NCBI RefSeq assembly: GCF_932526225.1
Contig: NC_064040.1
Span: 13,184,856 to 13,244,855, forward strand
DNA from: Nematostella vectensis
Taxonomy: Eukaryota; Cnidaria; Anthozoa; Actiniaria; Edwardsiidae
Direction: 5' to 3'
DNA: 60,000 nt
The translations under genes were made by a program, and so were the position numbers. The notes beneath the pieces were generated by a model, which saw nothing but the letters and a program-made list of their open reading frames with translations, searched no databases and had not been told where the DNA came from. This document shows, in pieces, positions 12,701 through 24,700 of this stretch (positions within the stretch are counted from its first letter, which is position 1; every line of letters begins with the position of its first letter).

Positions 12701-15700
12701 CATGAAGTTTGCGCCTCAAACGACCAAACCAATAAATATACATTCGAGTAATGACCCCAAGTCCCTATATCGAGCTGAAGCCATCATCAGCATCATTATC
12801 ATCACCATAATATTCATTATCCTTATCTTCCCCATAAATGCCATCCTGTTGAAAGCATCAGCATCGTCGACATCGTCATCGTAGCTACAAACACATTGCT
12901 CCTGTCTTTATTATTATTACATCGTTATTATCATCGTCGTCATCATAGCTATAAACATCGTTACTGTAACCATCATCATTACATCATCATCGTCTTCGTC
13001 ACCGTCGCTATAAACATTGCCGCTGCCACCATTATTATCATCATCATCAACATCGCTATATAGCCTAAATGTCATCATCATCATCACTTTGACAAAAAAA
13101 TCCCACAGCGATGAAAACGAAAACTTAAAGTCGAGCTTATTTTTGTATCTTTATTAGTATAGGTAATCATACAGTTTTGAGTTTAAATTGAGATTAATAT
13201 GCATTGTAGTTTCATAATTTCAACTTTTTGAAAAACACAAGAGTTCTGTAGAGTATCATACAGTATCTATCGTTTAAGAAAACAGTTATTTTCGTGTATT
13301 TCGACTTTTAATGTAATTGCACTGGTATTACCATTTATTGCACTAGGGTTACATGAAAATTGCACTGCTCTCAGCTAATCAGAATCGAGAAATTTGTGCA
13401 TGTATATTATCGAGATAAAAAGGAAAAAGGATCAATATCCTATCCTATATTATTCCTACAAAAATATAACAGCTAGTTGAAAACTTAAGTTGATATTAGT
13501 CATTTAAAAACAATTCTAGCGAGTTCAACTAAGGCGATGTAAGAAAATATAAGAAATGAGGGAAAATAAAGGCAATACGAGAAAATATATGCAATGTGAG
13601 AAAATATTGACAAAGTGAGAAAATATATGAAATGTTAGAAAGAATATGCAATGTGAGAAAATACAAGTAATGTGAGAAAGAATAAGCAATGTGAGGCAAT
13701 AGATGCAATATGAGAAAATATATGCGATGTGAGAGAACATATAAAATGTGAGGAAATATCAATGAGAGACTAAGTACAGGAAAATTGTTTTCCTCTTTTA
13801 AATCTGGTTGCCTTTAAGGCAAGTCGTTATGTAAGTAGGTATTTTTTCTGTCAACGCTTAGGGAAATCGCTGCTGTTCGATTGAATTTGATTTAATTCGA
13901 TTTAATTTTCTTAACACATTTCGTATTACCTAAAATCTAATATTGGTCAATTCGAGACAGCCCAAAAAATGTTGAAATACGGAAAATGTGAGAAATAACA
14001 AATTGCGAGTTCGCATTAGACATAATATATGTTTCGTATGACAGTTGGTGAATTTGATTGTTTGAGAATTAATTGTTCATAGGAAGCAAATGGAGAGCAT
14101 TTGATCCACCCACTGACTCAGGACATGCATGAAATTTGATCTTGATGAAATATAAATAGGAAATGCTACCGAAAATAAGAAAGAATTCTAAATATCTTGT
14201 AATAAAAGCGTGAAATACAGACAAATACCAATCCAGACGCATCGATATGTTAATAGGCTATAATTCGACAGATTATTGTGAGTTTTTGCCATCATACTGT
14301 GACGTGTGAAGTGAAAAAAAAAATAGAAAAAATGTATATAAGAGAAAATGTAATTATTCGGACACCTAAAGCCCGAAAATCTAATCAACTTCGAGTCAAT
14401 TTGACCATACAACCCTCAGACGAATTCACTGCCCCCCCCCCAAAAAAAAAAATACAAAAAAGAGAGGCAAACATGCAATGTGAAATCCACAAGGCAATCT
14501 TAGCATTAACACAGAACATTTCATTTAGCGCAATAAGGAGGGGTGAAGCGGCGGCTGTAGAAACGAATATTCTCCACAAAACATAAACGAGATAAATGTA
14601 CAGTAAAACAAACAGATAATGCGCTTTACAGGTTATAAGAGTTGGACGAAAGCTAAAATATTCTATGTAAGAGAAGAAAAAGGAAAATTCACGCCATAGG
14701 AAAATGTATCGAAATCATATGGGGAAAAGCAAAAAAAAGATAGAAAATGTATATAAAAACGCAAAAAACCGTATTTGAGCGAAGCAATAAAACTATCTTA
14801 AGCCTAATGGTGAGTTGTCGTTGGGCTATAAAAAAATCTGAATTGAACAAAATTTAAAATCGTAATAGCAAAGAAAAGTGTGGACACATTTGACACTGTA
14901 TTTTCCTTCAGCAAGGTGAAAATTGCGAGATAAATGACTTTACTCACGTTAGCTCGGGGAAAGTGCCTTCTCATTACTTTCATCATCGTGAATTCATGAA
15001 GTTTGCGCCTCAAACGGCCAAACAAATTAACATACATTCGAGTAATGACCCCAAGTCCCTATATCGAGCTGAAGCCATCATCAGCATCATTATCATCACC
15101 ATAATATTCATAATATTCATTATCCTTATCTTCCCCATAAATGCCATCCTGTTGAAAGCATCAGCATCGTCGACATCGTCATCGTAGCTACAAACACATT
15201 GCTCCTGTCTTTATTATTATAACATCGTTATTATCATCGTCGTCATCATAGCTATAAACATCGTTACTGTCACCATCACCATAACATCATCATCGTCTTC
15301 GTCACAGTCGCTATAAACATTGCCGCTGCCATCATTATTATTACAATCATCATCATCATCGACATCGCTATATAGCCTAAATGTCATCATCATCATCACT
15401 TTGACGAAAAAATCCCACAGCGATGAAAACGAAAACTTAAAGTCGAGCTTATTTTTGTATCTTTATTAGTATAGGTAATCATACAGTTTTGAGTTTAAAT
15501 TGAGATTAATATGCATTGTAGTTTCATAATTTCAACTTTTTGAAAAACACAAGAGTTCTGTAGAGTATCATACAGTATCTATCGTTTAAGAAAATAGTTA
15601 TTTTCGTGTATTTCGACTTTTAATGTAATTGCACTGGTATTACCACTTATTGCACTAGGGTTACATGAAAATTGCACTGCTCTCAGCTAATCAGAATCGA

Positions 15701-18700
15701 GAAATTTGTGCATGTATATTATCGAGATAAAAAGGAAAAAGGATCAATATCCTATCCTATATTATTCCTACAAAAATATAACAGCAAGTTGAAGACGTAA
15801 GTTGATATTAGTCATTTAAAAGCAATTCTCGGGAGTTCAACTAAGGCGATGTAAGAAAATATAAGAAATAAGAGAAAATAAAGGCAATATGAGAAAATAT
15901 ATGCAATGTGAGAAAATATTGACAAAGTTAGAAAATATATGAAATATGAGAAAGAATATGCAATGTGAGAAAATACAAGTAATTTGAGAAAGAATAAGCA
16001 ATGTGAGACAATAGATGCAATATGAGAAAATATATGCGATGTGAGAGAACATATAAAATGTGAGGAAATATCAATGAGAGACTAAGTACAGGAAAATTGT
16101 TTTCCTTTTTTAAATCTGGTTGCCTTTAAGGCAAGTCGTTAGGTAAGTAGGTATTTTTTTCTGTCAACGCTTAGGAAATCGCTGCTGTTCGATTGAATTT
16201 GATTGAATTCGATTTAATTTTTTTTAACACATTTTGTATTACCTAAAATCTAATATTGGTCAATTCGAGACAGCCCAAAAAATGTTGAAATACGGAAAAT
16301 GTGAGAAATAACAAATTGCGAGTTCGCATTAGACATAATATATGTTTCGTATGACAGTTGGTGAATTTGATTGTTTGAGAATTAATTGTTCATAGGAAGC
16401 AAATGGAGAGCATTTGATCCACCCACTGACTCAGGACATGCATGAAATTTGATCTTGATGAAATATACATGGGAAATGCTACCGACAATAAGAAAGAATT
16501 CTAAATATCTTGTAATAAAAGCGTGAAATACCGACAAATACCAATCCAGACGCATCGATAGGTTAATAGGCTATAATTCGACAGATTATTGTGAGTTTTC
16601 GCCATCATACTGTGACGTGTGAAGTGAAAAAAAATGTAAATAAGAAAATGTAATAATTCGGACGCCTAAAGCCCGAAAATCTAATCAACTTTGAGTCAAT
16701 TTGACCATACGACCCTCAGACGAATGCAATGCAAAAAAAAGCCAAAATACAAAAAAGAGAGGCAAACATGCAATGTGAAATCCGCGAGGCAATCTTAGCA
16801 ATAACACATAACATTTTTCATTTAGCGCAATAAGGAGGGGTGAAGCGGCGGCTGTAGAAACGAATATTCTCCACAAAACATAAACGAGATGAATGTACAG
16901 TAAAACAAACAGATAATGCGCTTTACAGGTTATGAGAATTATTAAAAGAAAGCTAAAAATATTCCATGTTAGAGAAGAAAAACGGAAGTTCCACGCCATA
17001 GGGAAATGTATCGAAATCATTAGGGGAAAGCAAAAAAAGATAGAAAGTGTATATAAAAAACGAATAAAAACCGTATTTGAGCAGAGAAGCAATAAAACTA
17101 TCTTAAGCCTAAGGTGAGTTGTCGTTGGGTATAAAAATATTTGAATTGAACAAATCTGAATTAAACAACAAAATCCGAATTAAAATCGTAATAGCAAAGA
17201 AAAGTGTGGACACATTGGACACTGTATTTTCCTTCAGCAAGGTGAAAATTGCGAGATAAATGTCTTTACTCACGTTAGCTCGGGGAAAATGCCTTCTCAT
17301 TACTTTCATCATCGTGATTTCATGAAGTTTGCGCCTCAAACGACCAAACAAATAAACATACATTCGAGTAATGACCCCAAGTCCCTATACCGAGCTCCTA
17401 CAAAACCTCCTCCACATTCAATAACACGAAGCGGAGGAGCGCCCTACTCGAGGGCGAGAAACTCTGCCATTTTGAATTGGACGTGAAGCAATTTCCTTAT
17501 GGCCAACAAGCAAACAGTCAAATCATGCTCCTTTCATCATAATTCCAAACATCCTGCCCAAATGAAGAAACAACATTTGCATTTTGACATGTGTATTATT
17601 TTTCGGCTAAATTGTTTAATGGCTCGTGCGTTTTTATATTAAGTCCTGCTCTTTTCCCATTGGACGAGGGATTTCTGTAATAGGAGTCTAAATGAATACA
17701 GGAAATGTACGCGTCGGCGGCCATAAGACGACACCGTCTTTTGAACTCAAGTATCATATGAGTCGGTCTACAAAGAACCACGCTCTCGTAGAGCGTCTCT
17801 TTTGCATTTTTATGAGCCTTCGGTCTTTTAAAAGCAAATACGGTAATTAGCTTTTGAATTGGGTCGTTCTTATTTTTGGGACATTTTAAGGCTGAATATG
17901 TTATTAACGATGTTCTTAAATTTTGGTGTGTATAAGAATATAATGCCCAATAAATTATTAGCAAGAGAATTACACTAATGATCAATAACAATAATAAAAT
18001 TGTTACTATGAGCACAATTTGATTCTTCATTTTAAAACGCATCAGGATAAAAAAAGAAAAAAAAAATCTGCTATCTGAGCATCGGCGTGTCCTTAGCATT
18101 TTCTTAAAATTTGGTGAAATCTCAGACTGGACGTTCTTTTAAAAAGGTTAATATAAAAAAAGAGTGTATTTGATATTTTCATACAAACAGACAATATCTG
18201 AAGACAACGAATCTCAAACCAATATCATAACAATTGCCTTTGACTGAATTTTATACATATACCTTTTATAACCTAATAATAAATACTGTTGGCGAACTAT
18301 CTAAAATCATATCACACCAACAGTATTTGACTGATAAATTTATGCATGAAATTTACACCAAAACTCCACATTCCAAAACAGAAACTTCCAATTTAGAAAC
18401 TTTTTGGGACATTTCTCTGAGGGCCGACCTTCAAGACATTATAAATCCGCCAAACATTTGTGAAATGGAATGAATTTAGGCATGGCAACAACTCTTTTCT
18501 TGCTCAAATATCAGCACTTCAAGTCGTTTCGTAGGCGCCCTAGGTGTAAATTCATGCTTGCATATTTTTTTTTTGTTATTTGCTGCTTATTACATTTTTA
18601 TCGCAAGTTTCGGGCGTTTGTTTTTGAAGCTAAAATTGTCGCGCGAGCGTAAATTGTTTTTCCCGCCAATTGATTTACCGCCTGAAAGTGTGTTCCCGGA

Positions 18701-21700
18701 TGATCGCGCGCGCGTCTAACAACCGCCAAGTAATCACCAAGTAACGAGAAATGTCCCAACACCTTCCGCGGAAAAAGTACCATTTTGTAGTTATTTTCCC
18801 GCCAAAAGTCGGAGCGCGCGGGAGTTTGCCATCCCAAAAGAAACGTGATTCCTTGGTGCAAATCGCCTAGTTTATGCAGAGTTATAAGAGCAGTATAGCT
18901 AGCTTACGTGTGTGATCTGTTGCGCATTCTTCTGCGACGCAGACTTCTGCTTGAACGCAACCAGTACGGTCTTATGTCTTGTGAGGGACTTGTTTAGGCG
19001 AGCCCATCCTTTGGCGCCGCCTTGATCTACAACCAAACCACCAGCGTCAGAAAGCGCACTTTCTGCCTTACGTACTTCGTATTGATTGTGTAACACGCAT
19101 TACTTTTGTTTGTCACTTTGTTTGCGTTTGTGCTGTCTGTGCCATTTATATGCAAATTTTATAAGCAGATACGAGACAAACAACCTAGCCTGCGGGCAGG
19201 CAGGCGAGTAGGTAGTTTAGGCTAGTGAGTAGGTAGTTCAGGCAAGTGAGCAGGTATTTCAGGTAAGTAAGCATGTAGTTCAGGATAGTGAATAGGTAGT
19301 TCAGGCTAGTGAGTAGGTAGTTCAGGCTAGTGAGCAGGTAGTTCAGGCTAGTGAGCAGGTAGTTCAGGCTAGTGAGTAGGTAGTTCAGGCTAGTGAGTAG
19401 GTAGTTCAGGCTAGTGAGCAGGTAGTTCAGGCTAGTGAGTAGGTAGTTCAGGTTAGTGAGTAGGTAGTTCAGGCTAGTGAGCAGGAATTTCAGGTAAGTA
19501 AGCATGTAGTTCAGGCTAGTGAGCAGGTAGTTCAGACTAGTGAGCACGTAGTTCAGACTAGTGAGTAGGTAGTTCAGACTAGTGAGTAGGTAGTTCAGGC
19601 TAGTGAGCAGGTATTTCAGGTAAGTAAGCATGTAGTTCAGGCTAGTGAGTAGGTAGTTCAGGCTAGTGAGCAGGTATTTCAGGTAAGTAAGCATGTAGTT
19701 CAGGCTAGTGAGTAGGTAGTTCAGCCTAGTAAGTAGGTAGTTCAGACTAGTGAGCAGGTAGTTCAGGCTAGTGAGCAGGTAGTTCAGGCTAGTGAGCAGG
19801 TAGTTCAGGCTAGTGAGTAGGTAGTTCAGGCTAGTGAGTAGGTATTTCAGGATAGTGAGTATGTAGTTCAGGCTAGTGAGCAGGTAGTTCAGGCTAGTGA
19901 GTAGGTAGTTCAGGCTAATGAGCAGGTAGTTCAGGCTAGTGAGCAGGTAGTTCAGGCTAGTGAGTAGGTAGTTCAGGATAGTGAGCAGGTAGTTCAGGCT
20001 ATTGAGTAGGTAGTTCAGGCTAGTGAGTAGGTAGTTCAGGCTAGTTAGTAGGTAGTTCAGACTAGTGGTAGGTAGTTCAGACTAGTGAGTAGGTAGTTCA
20101 GGATAGTGAGTATGTAGTTCAGGCTAGTGAGCAGGTAGTTCAGGCTAGTGAGTAGGTAGTTCAGGCTAATGAGCAGGTAGTTCAGGCTAGTGAGCAGGTA
20201 GTTCAGGCTAGTGAGTAGGTAATTCAGGCTAGTGAGCAGGTAGTTCAGGCTATTGAGTAGGTAGTTCAGGCTAGTGAGCAGGTAGTTCAGGCTAGTGAGC
20301 AGGTAGTTCAGGCTATTGAGCAGGTAGTTCAGGCTAGTGAGCAGGTAGTTCTGGCTAGTGAGTAGGTAGTTCAGGCTAGTGAGTAGGTAGTTCAGGCTAG
20401 TGAGTAGGTAGTTCAGGCTAGTGAGTAGGTATTTCAGGATAGTGAATAGGTAGTTCAAGCTAGTGAGCAGGTAGTTCAGGCTAGTGAGTAGGTAGTTCAG
20501 TATAGTGAGTAGGTAGTTCTGGCTAGTGAGTAGGTAGTTCAGGCTAGTGAGTAGGTAGTTCAGACTAGTGAGTAGGTAGTTCTGGCAAGTAAGTAGTGTT
20601 GTAATATGTATATTGCCCTCCTTGGGTTCCCTGTGGCCCCTGATGTTTGATTGGGACCCCCCATAGGGGCTGGTTCCTCGTTGAAGCTCGGAGTTAGTTG
20701 TAATTTAGATTTTGAGAAATATTAGTTGAATTAAACCACGAATTGAAAGCATAATCGTGAGGATCTGAACTTATAACATGGTGTCAGAAGTCAAGTAAAA
20801 GTTTAACGAGAATCAAGGTAAAGAATATCGAGAAAAGAATTGAAATTATGGCAGAAGTAGAGTCGCACAGGACTCCTGGTCCACTGGTGCTGGATGCCCA
20901 AGCCTCAGAAAATTGGAGGAAATTTATTATGCAGTTCGAAATTTACCTAGTGGCGAAAGGAAAGGATGAGAAACCTGACAAGTTGAAGGTGAACTTGCTA
21001 CTCAATTGTGCTGGAGCAGATGCAATTGAAGAATATAGTCATTTTGTTTTCAACGAAGGAGAAAGCAATGAATCTTATGAAGATGTGTGTAGAAAGTTCA
21101 AGGAACACTGTCAGGGAGCAAGAAACGTCATCTATGAGCGCCTTGTGTTTAATCAAAGAAACCAGAAAGAAGGTGAGAGGATGGACAATTTCGTGAGTGA
21201 GCTGAAACGCTTATCGTTGACATGTGAGTTTGGGACCCTCAGAGATTCACTGATCAGAGATCGTATTGTGGGAGGGGTGCTCTCGAATGAGTTGAGAGGG
21301 GAGTTGTTAAAAAAGCCAGATTTGACACTCCAAAGTGCCCATGATTACTGTAGAACCTATGAAGCTGCTGAGTTGCAGAAATTCAAGTTTGCTTCACCAA
21401 CTGGTTCACAGCAGCCATTGAGTGTACACCCAGTTCAAGGAAAGGAGAGAGCACCTAATCCTACCTGTAAGTTTTGTGGTTTTCAGCACAGTTTCACAAA
21501 ACCAAGTATTTGTCCTGCCTTAAGAAAGAAATGTAGAAATTGCCAACAAGAGGGACACTTTGCAAAGTTGTGTCCTCTTAAGGGTAAGAAAGAAACACCG
21601 GTCAGCACAGTAGAGCAAGAAAACCAGTTTGAGAGTATGGGCCAAGGTGATCGTGGGGGTGATCCACACTTATACTTTGGATCAGTAGAACTTGGGACTG

Positions 21701-24700
21701 TGTCCAGCCCCAATAGCACAAAGAAGAGCGTGATTACCCTTAGGATTGCACAAAAAGAGGTAAAAGTCAAAGCTGATACAGGTGCAGAGGCCAATGTGAT
21801 GCCATATCATGTATATAAGGCCATCACTACACAACCGCTACGAAAGATTCATCAGCCTCTTAAAGGATGGCTCGCAGACAAGGCAATTCATCCTGTTGGA
21901 TGTGTTCGCCTTCCAACCCAGTACAAGAACCGAAAAATAGATCTGCTGTACCTTGTTGTGCATGGAGAGTTTACACCCCTGTTGAGTTGTGAAGCCTGCC
22001 TAGACTTAGAGGTGCTCAAGTTTATGAATCTTGACCTGATAGACACACCAGAAAGACTGGCTGAGGAGACCACACAAGGAAATGGCAACAAGCCGAATGC
22101 AGAATTGTTGGTAGAAGATCCGGTTCTATCCCAGTACCAAGATTGTTTTAGTAACAAACCGGGAAGACTGCCAAACAAGGTACACCTAGAGATAGATCCA
22201 TCAGTGCCTGCAGTAGTCCACCCCCCTAGGAAGATCCCCATATCCCTGCTTGAACCGACAAGAGAAAAACTCCAAGAGATGGAACAAGATGGGATTATCG
22301 TTAAAGAAGAAGAGCACACACCGTGGGTGTCTTCAATGTTGGTTGTTGACAAACGAAAAGAGAAGGACAGAGCCAACCCACCATCTAAAGACAGTGTCCG
22401 TATCTGCATCGATCCCAGGGATCTGAATAAGGCCCTCAAGAGGCCACACTACCCCATGGTCACTGTTGAGCAAGTTGCCGATCGCCTTTCTGAAGCTACA
22501 ATGTTCACCACACTGGATGCATGCAGTGGATACTGGCAGGTGGAGGGAGATGAGGAAAGCTCGAAACTTCTGACATTCAACACACCTTGGGGACGGTATA
22601 GATTTACACGGCTGCCATTTGGAATTTCATCTGCTCCTGAGATATACCAACGAGAGATGGACAGGCTCTTCGCTGGAGTTGCAGTTGAAATAATTGTTGA
22701 TTATTTTTTAATCCATGGAAAAGATATAAGTGATGTTGATAGGAAGATGATAGCAGTACTTGAAAGAAGCAGAGAGGTGGGCCTGAAATTTAATCCAAAG
22801 AAGATCAAGCTTCGAGTTCCAGAAATAAGCTATGTCGGACATGTGTTCACATCCGAGGGTTTGAAACCAGATCCTGAGAAAGTGCGTGCAATTAGTGAGA
22901 TGCCACCCCCATCAGACAAAGATGGCGTGCAGCGATTCTTAGGAACAATCAACTACTTGGACAAGTTCATTGAACACAAAGCTGATCTGCAAGGCCCAAT
23001 CTCCCAGCTGACCCAGCAAGTAGCAGTTTTCACCTGGGAGAAGCCTCAACAAGAGGCATTCGAGAAGCTCAAAGCTGTGATCACCCATGCACCAGTGTTG
23101 GCCTATTTTGACAATCACAAACAGACCATTCTGAATGTAGATGCGAGTAGCACTGGCCTTGGTGCAGTCATCATCCAAGAGGGTAAGCCGATTGCCTTTG
23201 GTTCAAAGACTTTGTCGTCTTGTGAGCAGAGATGTGCTAACATTGAAAGAGAGTTGTTAGCTATACTATGGGGAGCAGACAAGTTCCACACGTATGTATA
23301 TGGCAGGCGAGTGATTGTAGAAACTGATCACAAACCATTGGAGGCAATTTTTAGGAAGCCCCTAAATGAATGCCCACCACGATTGCAGAGAATGCTTCTG
23401 AAGCTAACCAAGTATGATTTGGATGTGAGATATGTCCCAGGCAAGAAACAAATCATCTCTGATTGCTTGAGTAGAGCCCCACTCACTGACACTACGCCAG
23501 TAAGTGAACCAGAGGATGTGATTGGAATCAATCTGATTGAAAATCTGGGAATTGAGAATTCCACATTAAAGAAATTCAGAGATGCATCAAGTAACGATGA
23601 AACCTCAAGAGTAGTAATGGAATATGTCCTAGAGGGTTGGCCAGAAGACAAGGATCAGGTTGACGAACTGGCAAGAGAATACTGGAATTACAAGGAAGAG
23701 CTTAGTGTTGAAGATGGTTTGCTGTTCAAATCTGATAGAATTGTAGTACCAAGATCCATGAGAGCTGAAGTACTTGAAGATATACATGGAGCACACATGG
23801 GTGAGAGTAAGAGTCTGAGTTTGGCAAGAGACTATGTCTTTTGGCCCTCCATGACTGCCCATATTAAGGACCGAGTACGTTCATGTCAGATTTGTAATGC
23901 ATTCCGCAACCAACAGCAGAGAGAAACCCTACATCCACATGACCTTCCAGGTCTACCGTGGCAGGTTGTTGGAACTGACCTTTTTGAATTTGCTGGCCAT
24001 TCCTACTTGATTGTGGTTGATTTCTATTCGAAGTATTTTGAAGTTGAACTACTTCGGCAGTCCACTGCCATGTGTGTTGTCAACACCTTGAAGCAAATCT
24101 TTGCAAGATTTGGCATTCCAGCCAAAGTGATCAGCGACAATGGCCCACAATATAGTAACACCCGCAATATTTTCAGTACTACCCATGAGTTTAAGCAGTT
24201 TGCAGAAGCTTGGGGATTCCAGCATGTAACCAGCTCACCCGAGTATCCCCAGTCCAATGGTGCTGCGGAAAGAGCTGTCCAGACTGCAAAGCGAATCTTT
24301 AAGAAAGCAGCAGCAGAGAATAAAGACCCATTTGAAGGTTTATTAAAGTATAGAATTACACCTTTTGACGACATAGGTGTCTCACCTGCCCAACTACTCA
24401 TGAGTAGGCGTACACGTTCAACACTACCTACCCATCGACGTTTGTTGGTACCTCACCCAGTAGACCCTCACAGAGTGGTAAAGGCATTAGCCCATCGACA
24501 AGCAAGTTCACGGATGAGCTATGATCAACACAGCCGGGACCTTCCCCCTTTGGAAGTTGGGGACAAAGTTAGAGTTCGTGTAAACAAAGATAAAGAATGG
24601 TGTAAAGCAGAAGTCCTGCCAAGGTCATATGTAGTTGAAGATGAGAAAGGACGTGTATTTCGAAGAAATCGAAGGCACATCATTTCTGTCCCGAAGGACA

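Larger units (their letters stand above)
10491..17395. repeat. Three tandem 2.3-kb units in EAG intron 4
   Basis: Copies begin at 10491, 12777 and 15071 (each GAAGCCATCA) and are about 2286, 2294 and 2325 bases long, differing by scattered substitutions and small indels. Each unit contains a (CAT/CAN)n-rich stretch, a roughly 230-base minisatellite of ATGTGAGAAAATAT-type units (about 11240-11470, 13540-13760, 15850-16080), and at its right end a 111-base exon-like open segment on the minus strand. The array's left edge is 20 bases from exon 5. High similarity indicates recent duplication. Confidence 0.95.

Noticed and set aside
12650-17379. The three exon-like segments as real EAG exons
   Set aside because: Direct joining of exons 4 and 5 already gives a family-length linker in phase, the segments have poor acceptors and no EAG similarity; kept only as low-confidence items.
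19185-20458. Minus-strand LLTSLNY repeat proteins
   Set aside because: Translation of the 21-base intronic minisatellite; no start or splice context.
19197-20596. GTGAGTAGG motifs in the 21-base array as another donor array
   Set aside because: They are on the plus strand, opposite to the EAG gene, and no plus-strand exon abuts them.
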